From: Syntrophaceae bacterium UBA4059
GTDB taxonomy: Bacteria > Desulfobacterota > Syntrophia > Syntrophales > Smithellaceae
Length of the DNA stretch: 20,497 nucleotides
Assembly: GCA_002382045.1 (NCBI GenBank)
Contig: DFZJ01000167.1
Location: 8,632 to 29,128 of the forward strand
Reading direction: 5' to 3'
This document shows, piece by piece, positions 6,872 to 12,224 of the stretch. The notes under the pieces are model-generated. The model saw nothing but the letters and a program-made list of their open reading frames with translations. It was not told where the DNA came from and did no database searches. A program made the position numbers and the translations under genes. How positions within the stretch are numbered: position 1 is the first letter of the stretch; each line of letters starts with the position of its first letter.

Positions 6872-7408
6872 ATGGGACGCAGTCGTTACCGTATCAGCGA
6901 CAAACAAGCCCCCCATTTCCTGACTTGCACGCTCATCAACTGGATACCGCTCTTTACACGCCCGCAGACGGTCGAGATTATTCTTAATGCTCTGAGCTAC
7001 CGGCAGGAGCATCACGGTTGGTTAATCTATGGTTATGTCATTCTGGAAAATCATATTCACATGATCGTCCAGTCGGAAAATCTGTCGGAAGAGCTGGCCC
7101 GGTTTAAATCATACACAGCCAGGCAACTGATTGATTACCTGATGGAATGCAAAGCCGAGCGTGTGCTAAAGCAGATGGCCTTCTTCCGGAAAGAACATAA
7201 GCGCGACAGGGATTTTCAATGCTGGGAAGAAGGCGCTCATCCTCAGCTCGTCGGCAATGAGGATGTGTTGCGCCAGAAGCTGGACTATATTCATCAGAAT
7301 CCGGTAAAACGCGGCTATGTTGATGATCCTGTTCACTGGCGCAACTCCAGCGCGCGAAATTATGCGGGCTTGCCGGGGGTGATGCCTGTTTATACCGGCT
7401 GGTCGTGA
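6872..7408 (+). CDS. REP-associated tyrosine transposase (RAYT, IS200-like Y1 family)
   Basis: A 178-residue protein. ENHIHMIVQ gives the HUH metal-binding pair (His61, His63). FKSYTARQ supplies the probable catalytic tyrosine (Tyr81). YIHQNPVKRGYV and HWRNSSARNY near the C-terminus are typical of the TnpA-REP group. It should nick single-stranded DNA at REP hairpins and form a 5' phosphotyrosine link. The reading frame is intact with both catalytic motifs, so it may be active. GGAGAG at 6861-6866 supports ATG 6872. The gene lies between direct REP copies and inside a DGR locus, between the variable and template repeats. Confidence 0.93.
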   Translation: MGRSRYRISDKQAPHFLTCTLINWIPLFTRPQTVEIILNALSYRQEHHGWLIYGYVILENHIHMIVQSENLSEELARFKSYTARQLIDYLMECKAERVLKQMAFFRKEHKRDRDFQCWEEGAHPQLVGNEDVLRQKLDYIHQNPVKRGYVDDPVHWRNSSARNYAGLPGVMPVYTGWS

Positions 7409-7414
7409 TCCCCT

Positions 7415-7460
7415 GCGCGGCGCGCCGTGACTTCGTTCCCACGCAGCGCGTGGGAACGAG
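7415..7460 (+). repeat. REP palindrome, variant A, right flank of RAYT
   Basis: GCGCGGCGCGCCG (7415-7427), six bases, then a perfect 11-bp stem CGTTCCCACGC/GCGTGGGAACG (7434-7444 and 7448-7458) with loop AGC. It begins 7 bases after the RAYT stop and ends 3 bases before the DGR template repeat. Confidence 0.9.
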
Positions 7461-7463
7461 AGA

Positions 7464-7565
7464 AACAACAATGCCGCCAACACGCGCGCGGCGAATCGCA
7501 ACAGGAACAAACCGGACAACCGCAACAACAATATAGGTTTCCGGCTTGCCCTGCCCTCAGTTCAC
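7464..7565 (+). repeat. DGR template repeat (TR)
   Basis: Non-coding copy of the variable repeat at 6431-6532, same orientation. Its core 7464-7535 has 30 adenines, mostly in AAC/AAT codons placed where the gene varies; 21 are replaced in the VR. Read in the VR frame it encodes an asparagine-rich string (NNNAANTRAA, then NRNRNKPDNR) followed by GFRLALP. This is the usual look of a DGR template for SUMF1/C-lectin targets, where AAY codons can mutate to many residues but not to stop. The VR sequence upstream of codon 306 has no counterpart, so the TR may have lost its 5' end to the adjacent REP. Confidence 0.92.
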
Positions 7566-7638
7566 CGGGAAATGGCGGATGCTTTTCCCTCTGACCCGGA
7601 CGAAATCCCGTCCCTTGCTGAAGGGCAAAGAGCAGCAG

Positions 7639-7694
7639 ACAACTCCGATGCCGGTAGCCTGCATGGAATTGCACGGCGAAGGTTTCGGAGTTGT
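7639..7694 (+). ncRNA. Stable stem-loop downstream of the TR, possible part of DGR RNA
   Basis: ACAACTCCGA (7639-7648) pairs perfectly with TCGGAGTTGT (7685-7694). Inside, GCCG (7650-7653) pairs with CGGC (7674-7677), and TGCAT (7660-7664) can pair with ATTGCA with one bulge. In characterised DGRs the RNA segment 3' of the TR is structured, is bound by the Avd-reverse transcriptase complex and primes cDNA synthesis. This hairpin lies 73 bases after the TR, in the correct place for that. No ORF or other explanation was found for 7566-7738. Confidence 0.45.
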
Positions 7695-7738
7695 GTTCTT
7701 ATACGACGATACATGATGATGTGTAAGTTAAGAAATGC

Positions 7739-7767
7739 TTGACCATTATTTAACTATTAGTTAATAT
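7739..7767 (+). promoter_or_regulatory. Sigma-70 promoter with palindromic operator for the relE-antitoxin operon
   Basis: TTGACC (-35, 7739-7744), a 17-base spacer and TATAAT-like TAATAT (-10, 7762-7767). A perfect 15-base palindrome, TTAACTA-T-TAGTTAA (7750-7764), fills the spacer and runs into the -10, the usual place for an autorepressor site of a TA operon. Transcription should start at about 7774, the A of the toxin ATG, giving a leaderless mRNA. Confidence 0.75.
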
Positions 7768-7773
7768 GCAGCC

Positions 7774-8031
7774 ATGTTTCAGATTAGATACAGCAAACAG
7801 GCTGTCAAAACCAGATTGAAAATGCCTGAAGGGATTGCCGGAAAGATTGACGCGGAACTTGAAAATATCGCGAACAATCCCACAGGCTATAAGGGTGACT
7901 GGAAACGGTTGCAGGGCACGCCGTTTTGGCGGCTGCGTATCGGTAATTGGCGGATTATCTGTGAAGTTATAAAAAAAGAGCTTATGGTGTATGTCCTGAA
8001 AATAGGATCAAGAGGAGATGTCTATAAATGA
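7774..8031 (+). CDS. RelE/ParE-family toxin
   Basis: An 85-residue protein with the RelE-superfamily pattern. MFQIRYSKQAVK is the N-terminal strand-helix, LENIANNP the helix end, and WRLRIGNWRIICEV followed by VYVLKIGSRGDVYK the sheet and C-terminal signature. The R-x-R-x-G-x-W-R-I core is characteristic. RelE toxins cleave mRNA on the ribosome. ATG 7774 coincides with the predicted transcription start, and no ribosome-binding site precedes it, so leaderless translation is likely; the N-terminus matches family starts. The stop overlaps the antitoxin start (ATGA). It lies just after the DGR template region, where a reverse transcriptase gene would often be found. Confidence 0.92.
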   Translation: MFQIRYSKQAVKTRLKMPEGIAGKIDAELENIANNPTGYKGDWKRLQGTPFWRLRIGNWRIICEVIKKELMVYVLKIGSRGDVYK

Positions 8032-8396
8032 ACATTCAAATCATTAAACATAAAGGCGCACCGGAATATGCCATTGTCCCTTTTGAAGAATGGGAAAAAA
8101 TGATCAACCGTCTGGAAGAACTGGAAGACATCCGCGATGCGCGCCATATCAGCGCCGCTATTGCCGAAGGAGAAGAAACATTTCCCGATGACTTTGTCCG
8201 GCGCCTGACGTCCGGGGAAAGTCGTCTGAAGGTCTGGCGGGAATACCGGAAACTCACGATTGCGAAACTGGCCAAGACCTGCGGCGTGTCCGTCTCGGCC
8301 ATTTCCCAGATTGAAAATGATAAGCGCGCCCCGAGCGTTGATCTGCTGGTGAAGCTGGCCCGCTCGCTCGATTGCGATATGGAAGATATTATTTAG
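8028..8396 (+). CDS. HTH (XRE-type) antitoxin of the RelE pair
   Basis: A 122-residue protein. Residues 1-40 (IQIIKHKGAPEYAIVPFEEW) resemble a Phd/YefM-like strand-helix that binds the toxin. Residues about 66-122 form an XRE helix-turn-helix, with KLAKTCGVSVSAISQIENDKR as the recognition-helix region. It should neutralise the upstream RelE-type toxin and repress the operon by binding the palindrome at 7750-7764. The toxin-first order with an ATGA overlap is typical of higBA-like pairs. The start at 8028 is fixed by the overlap and has AGGAG upstream at 8012-8016. Confidence 0.9.
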   Translation: MNIQIIKHKGAPEYAIVPFEEWEKMINRLEELEDIRDARHISAAIAEGEETFPDDFVRRLTSGESRLKVWREYRKLTIAKLAKTCGVSVSAISQIENDKRAPSVDLLVKLARSLDCDMEDII

Positions 8397-8410
8397 TAAG
8401 TCTCGTTTTG

Positions 8411-8444
8411 CTCTCGTTCCCAAGCCGGAGCTTGGGAACGAGAG
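8411..8444. repeat. REP palindrome, variant B, upstream of caspase gene
   Basis: CTCTCGTTCCCAAGC (8411-8425) pairs perfectly with 8430-8444 around the loop CGGA, a 15-bp stem. It lies 14 bases after the antitoxin stop. The core CGTTCCCAAGC/GCTTGGGAACG is shared with 10198-10223 and differs from variant A by a paired change (C-G to A-T), which keeps the stem. It could also end the TA transcript. Confidence 0.88.
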
Positions 8445-8491
8445 CATGGTGAGGGCATCAGGTGATCAAACCCGCAAAAAGGAAAAATGGT

Positions 8492-10189
8492 ATGCTGAAA
8501 ACAATATCATACATGATGGCTTTAGTATGTTTCATTTTACTGGCCTCAGGCGCGCAGGCGGGAAAGGGCAGCGTGAATATCTCCGTCTCTCCGGTTCCCC
8601 CGGCTCTTTCGACGTCCATTCAGTTTTCAGAGCCGTCGGGCAATCATATTCTGGATGCGGAGGAAACGGGAAAACTGGTTCTGAAGGTTAAAAATAGCGG
8701 TCAAGGTGATGCCTTTGAGTGTGTGGCCCGAATCTCAGCGGCAAAAAGCATCAGGGGGTTGAGCTTTGAGCGGGAAATCTCTTTGGGAACCATTCCCGCC
8801 GGTCAGACGGTTGTCAGAGAAATCGCCGTCAAGGCGAATGAAGAAATTCCGACGGATAACGCCGCATTCACCATTGCCGTGAAAGAAGCCAACGGCTTTG
8901 ATCCGCCGCCCGTCAAAGTGGCTTTCCGCACAAAAGCTTTAACGGAGCCGAAACTCATTGTGGCGGATACCGGCATTCACGACGCGAGCGGCAATTCGCG
9001 CATCGAACCGATGGAAATGGTGGAGCTGACGGTGCGTGTACAGAATGTCGGCCAGGGCGACGCGCGCGACGTGGCCGCGGATGTTAAAGCGGGCCAGAAT
9101 GTGTTTATCGGCGGAAACGCGCAGACGCACTTTGACCTGGGTGCGCTGCCATCAGGCAAATTCAAGGATTTCAAGTTCATGTTCTACACCAATACCCGCA
9201 TCGCCAACGGCGAAAAAATTCCGATTGACGTTACCCTGACGGAGGCCCGCTCCCGCTTTAACGCGGAAAAGGCGCTGGCGCTGGTGATGAATGCACCGCA
9301 AAAGAAAGTTGAGGAAATTGTCGTTGCTGGACAGGATACGGAAAAGACGGCCGCCATCGCCATCGCCGGTGGTTTGAGTGTGGATGTGGATTCAAACATT
9401 CCGCAGGGCGCCAAAGCGGGAAAATATGATATTGCCGTGGTCATTGGAAACAAGGCCTACGGGGAGGGTATTCCCGCAGTGGCCTATGCTGACCGCGACG
9501 CTCGGGTGATGAAGGAATACGTTTTGCGGACAATGGGCTTTGATGAAAACAATATCATTTATGTTGAAAATGCGACGCTTTCCAAACTCAATGAAATATT
9601 CGGCACGGAAAACGCCCCGAAGGGCAGATTATACAAGTATGTTAAAGCCAATGTCTCCCGTGTGTTCATTTATTACGGCGGGCATGGCGCTCCCGATCTG
9701 GAATCGGGAGATGCCTTCTTTGTTCCGGTGGACGGCAACCCCGAGTATATCCGGGCGAGCGGCTACCGGCTCCAGACTTTTTATGACAACCTCTCAAAGC
9801 TTCCGGCTAGGAAGGTTACGGTGGTGCTGGATGCCTGTTTCTCCGGCAACACGGACAAGGGTATGCTCTTCAAAGGCATCAGCCCGGCGATGGTGAAAGT
9901 AAAAAAAGAATACAGGGGTCCGGCCGGCGCGGTTCTCATGACCAGTGCCTCGGTGGATCAGGTATCGGCCTGGTATCCGGAAAAACGCCATTCCCTGTTT
10001 ACCTACTTTTTCCTCAAGGGGCTTCAAGGCGAGGCGGACAATAACAAGGATGGGAAAATCACCGTGGGTGAGCTTTCGGAGTATTTGAAGGAGCATGTTC
10101 CTTATATGGCGCGGCGGCTGAAGGGCTTGGAACAGCAGCCGGTGGTTATGGGGAACGCCGGAGATGTTATGGCGGTGTTGAAGAAATAG
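8492..10189 (+). CDS. Exported caspase-like (peptidase C14) protease with CARDB-like and EF-hand parts
   Basis: A 565-residue protein. The signal peptide ends near AQA at 21-23. Two CARDB/Ig-like domains follow (about 27-147 and 153-267), each with the N-x-G-Q-G-D-A motif (NSGQGDA 68-74, NVGQGDA 185-191). The C-terminal caspase-fold domain (about 312-545) has DIAVVIGNKAY, YYGGHG with catalytic His398 and LDACFSG with catalytic Cys449. An EF-hand loop at 516-527 (D-x-N-x-D-G-x-I-x-x-x-E) suggests calcium control, as in many metacaspase-like enzymes. ATG 8492 has AAGGA 8 bases upstream and starts the signal peptide; a GTG at 8462 is less likely. REP variant B palindromes lie on both sides of the gene. 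The substrate is unknown; it could process the exported neighbours. Confidence 0.93.
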   Translation: MLKTISYMMALVCFILLASGAQAGKGSVNISVSPVPPALSTSIQFSEPSGNHILDAEETGKLVLKVKNSGQGDAFECVARISAAKSIRGLSFEREISLGTIPAGQTVVREIAVKANEEIPTDNAAFTIAVKEANGFDPPPVKVAFRTKALTEPKLIVADTGIHDASGNSRIEPMEMVELTVRVQNVGQGDARDVAADVKAGQNVFIGGNAQTHFDLGALPSGKFKDFKFMFYTNTRIANGEKIPIDVTLTEARSRFNAEKALALVMNAPQKKVEEIVVAGQDTEKTAAIAIAGGLSVDVDSNIPQGAKAGKYDIAVVIGNKAYGEGIPAVAYADRDARVMKEYVLRTMGFDENNIIYVENATLSKLNEIFGTENAPKGRLYKYVKANVSRVFIYYGGHGAPDLESGDAFFVPVDGNPEYIRASGYRLQTFYDNLSKLPARKVTVVLDACFSGNTDKGMLFKGISPAMVKVKKEYRGPAGAVLMTSASVDQVSAWYPEKRHSLFTYFFLKGLQGEADNNKDGKITVGELSEYLKEHVPYMARRLKGLEQQPVVMGNAGDVMAVLKK

Positions 10190-10197
10190 GGTATATA

Positions 10198-10223
10198 CGT
10201 TCCCAAGCCAGAGCTTGGGAACG
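10198..10223. repeat. REP palindrome, variant B, downstream of caspase gene
   Basis: CGTTCCCAAGC (10198-10208) pairs with GCTTGGGAACG (10213-10223), loop CAGA. It begins 8 bases after the caspase stop and has the same core as 8411-8444, so direct copies bracket the caspase gene. It may also act as an mRNA 3'-end hairpin. Confidence 0.85.
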
Positions 10224-10287
10224 AGGCAGGTACGTACTACGTCCCATAATGTAGTCCGAACCTTTAGGTCCGTAAAATAGGTTAATC

Positions 10288-10974
10288 ATGCGAAAAGTCA
10301 GCGAAGAAATCATTGCTGGTGTCTATCTGATTGGCGGCCCCGGCGTTACCCATGCCGATGATGCAGCCGTATATCTGATCGATTTTGCCGGTTCTCTGGT
10401 AATGATTGATTCCGGGGCGGGTCGAAGTTCATCTCAACTGGTCCGTAATATTGAGATGCTTGGTTTGAATCCAGGTTCAGTGTCGCATGTGGTTCTGACG
10501 CACTGTCATATCGATCATATTGGTTCCGCGCCATATTTCCGCAAACAATTCGGATCAAAAATAATCATCCATGAAAAAGATGCCCGGGCCCTGGAAACCG
10601 GTGATTCGATAAAGACGGCGGCCAACTGGTACGGGACGACTTTTCCACCCACAAAAGTTGATCAGAAATTAACGGGCGCGCATGAAATTTTGAAGTTCGG
10701 CGATGAGGAATTACACTGCCTGCACACACCCGGACACACGCCGGGTTCGATTTCCATCTATCTGGACAGGGCAGGCAAGAGAGTTTTGTTCGGCCAGGAT
10801 ATTCATGGTCCGTTTAATCAGGCTTTCGGATCAGATATCGCAGCCTGGAGAAAGTCGATGCTGACGCTTCTTGCACTGGAAGCTGATATCCTGTGTGAAG
10901 GCCATTTCGGGATTTATCAGCCAAAAAATAAAGTACGGGATTATATTGAACGCTACCTGGAAGAGTACGACTGA
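10288..10974 (+). CDS. Metallo-beta-lactamase-fold hydrolase
   Basis: A 228-residue cytoplasmic protein with the full metal-binding set of the family: THCHIDHIG (H-x-H-x-D-H), HTPGHTPGS for the third-site histidine, GQDIHG for the bridging aspartate and CEGHFGIY for the last histidine. It is most like the glyoxalase II/general hydrolase branch (binuclear zinc or iron), which cleaves thioesters or esters; the sequence does not tell the substrate. ATG 10288 has only a weak AGG upstream. The gene is the last of the + strand accessory run and converges on hemW, with a bidirectional terminator between them. Confidence 0.9.
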   Translation: MRKVSEEIIAGVYLIGGPGVTHADDAAVYLIDFAGSLVMIDSGAGRSSSQLVRNIEMLGLNPGSVSHVVLTHCHIDHIGSAPYFRKQFGSKIIIHEKDARALETGDSIKTAANWYGTTFPPTKVDQKLTGAHEILKFGDEELHCLHTPGHTPGSISIYLDRAGKRVLFGQDIHGPFNQAFGSDIAAWRKSMLTLLALEADILCEGHFGIYQPKNKVRDYIERYLEEYD

Positions 10975-10980
10975 GATTCC

Positions 10981-11020
10981 CCCTCCTTTTCTAACCACCT
11001 TAAAGGTGGCGCGAGGAGGG
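10981..11020. repeat. Nested inverted repeat after the hydrolase gene
   Basis: CCCTCCT (10981-10987) pairs with AGGAGGG (11014-11020), and CCACCT (10995-11000) pairs with AGGTGG (11004-11009) inside it. It lies between the hydrolase stop and the stronger terminator at 11052. No U-tract follows directly. It resembles the dyad at 3721-3754 in design. Confidence 0.55.
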
Positions 11021-11051
11021 TTGGGGAGGATTTTATAAATAGTTGTGTGTC

Positions 11052-11095
11052 AAAAAATCCCCCTTTGTCCCCCTTTAAAAAAGGGGGATTTTTTT
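11052..11095. terminator. Bidirectional Rho-independent terminator
   Basis: AAAAAATCCCCCTTT (11052-11066) is the exact reverse complement of 11080-11094, a 15-bp stem with a run of T on the + strand (11089-11095) and of U in the opposite transcript. It lies between the convergent hydrolase (+) and hemW (-) genes and overlaps the hemW stop codon, so it can end both transcripts. Confidence 0.85.
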
Positions 11096-12224
11096 AAATG
11101 AGCGCCAGACTGTCCGCCACCGCCATGCCGGCCAATGTCGGACAAAGGCAGCCATTCTTTACTTCTACCAGCTTGTTCCTGATCAACGCTTCGATGATCC
11201 GTTCTTTTTCAACCAGCAAGTCAGAACCAAAGCGGGTTTTGTAGTCTGCAAGGTTAATCCCGTCTTTTGTCCGCATGCCCAGGAAGAGCGCTTCCAGCGC
11301 AAGTTGTTCAATCGATAGTTTTTCCGATTTATCCACCGGGTTTTTTCCTTCAGAAATATCTTTAAGGTAGGTTTTGACGGCCGCCTTGTTCCACCACCGT
11401 TTACGATCCGTAAAGGAATGGGCGGCAGGTCCCATGCCCAGATACGGCTCATGCCGCCAGTATTTCATGTTGTGTCTGGATCGTAAAGAATCATTCAGGG
11501 CAAAGTTGGACACTTCATAGTGTGTGTAACCAGTATCCGTGAGGACTTTCGACGTCGTCATGAAGAAATCCAGCGCTTGGTTTTCTTCAGTCATCTTCAG
11601 ACCTTCTTTTTTATACTGCTTGTAGAGTGGGGTCTTCTTATCGAGCGAGAGCTGATAGCAGGAAAGATGTTCCGGGGAAAAAGAAAGGGCTTTGTGTAAT
11701 GTCTGTTTCCAGTCATTGATTTCCTGACCGTGGATTCCATAGATTAAATCAAGACCGATATTGTTAAATCCGGTCTTGCGGGCAGCATTTATTGCAACGA
11801 CTGCGTCTTGTGCCGTGTGTCTGCGTCCGAGAAATTTTAAAAGCGTATCATCAAAAGACTGGATGCCGATGTTGAGGCGGTTGATTCCCAGCTTGCGCAG
11901 TGCTTGCAGATATGCAGGCGACACATCGCCGGGGTTGACTTCCATAGTGATTTCAGCCTGCCGGTCAATATCAAAATTGTGATAGACGGCTTTCAGGATA
12001 TTATCGATTTGCTGAACAGAGAGCAGGGAAGGGGTCCCGCCGCCGATGTAGATTGTGTCAAAAGAAGAAAAGCAGGATTTGTAAAAAGCCATTTCGTGTA
12101 TGACAGCTTTAATGAATTCAGGGATAAGATGGGGGGATGGGATAGAGTAAAAGCTGCAATACCCGCATTTACTCAAACAAAAAGGAACGTGTATATAAAG
12201 CCCGGCCTGATCATCTTTAGTCAT
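11094..12224 (-). CDS. hemW: HemW-type radical SAM heme chaperone
   Basis: A 376-residue radical SAM protein. YIHVPFCLSKCGYCSF has the C-x3-C-x2-C iron-sulfur triad (Cys16, 20, 23), with GGGTPS nearby and GLDLIYGIHGQ and HYEVSNFA further on, as in HemW. True HemN coproporphyrinogen dehydrogenases are longer, with a different N-terminus. HemW binds heme and passes it to respiratory proteins; many entries still carry the old coproporphyrinogen III oxidase name. The ATG at 12224 overlaps the lepA stop by 8 bases; lepA-hemW is a common bacterial gene pair. Confidence 0.93.
   Translation of the reverse strand: MTKDDQAGLYIHVPFCLSKCGYCSFYSIPSPHLIPEFIKAVIHEMAFYKSCFSSFDTIYIGGGTPSLLSVQQIDNILKAVYHNFDIDRQAEITMEVNPGDVSPAYLQALRKLGINRLNIGIQSFDDTLLKFLGRRHTAQDAVVAINAARKTGFNNIGLDLIYGIHGQEINDWKQTLHKALSFSPEHLSCYQLSLDKKTPLYKQYKKEGLKMTEENQALDFFMTTSKVLTDTGYTHYEVSNFALNDSLRSRHNMKYWRHEPYLGMGPAAHSFTDRKRWWNKAAVKTYLKDISEGKNPVDKSEKLSIEQLALEALFLGMRTKDGINLADYKTRFGSDLLVEKERIIEALIRNKLVEVKNGCLCPTLAGMAVADSLALI

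Larger units (their letters stand above)
6784..7460 (+). mobile_element. REP-RAYT-REP mobile unit
   Basis: A ~677-base unit: a direct REP copy on each side of one intact REP-associated tyrosine transposase gene (6872-7408). RAYTs are single-copy, domesticated IS200-like transposases thought to move or maintain the REP palindromes next to them. The right edge lies 3 bases before the DGR template homology begins at 7464, so the unit separates VR from TR. No target duplication can be recognised. Confidence 0.75.

Noticed and set aside
7464..7742. The TR and following bases as the 3' end of a second, broken SUMF1 gene or the N-terminus of a reverse transcriptase.
   Set aside because: The frame is open to a stop at 7740-7742, but 21 of 22 core differences from the gene lie at adenines, which a decaying pseudogene would not show. 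After GFRLALP the frame has no SUMF1 sequence and no RT motif.
8462..8491. GTG 8462 as the caspase gene start.
   Set aside because: It would place ten charged residues ahead of the signal peptide and lacks a ribosome site, whereas ATG 8492 has AAGGA at 8-base spacing.
6644..10223. The repeated palindromes as a CRISPR array.
   Set aside because: Copies are irregularly spaced by hundreds of bases, appear in both orientations and are separated by genes. They are REP elements.
3735..10269. Shared ten-base motif ACCTTTAGGT at 3735-3744 and 10260-10269 as a regulatory site.
   Set aside because: Only two copies, different surroundings, and not a perfect dyad; chance or repeat remnants explain it as well.
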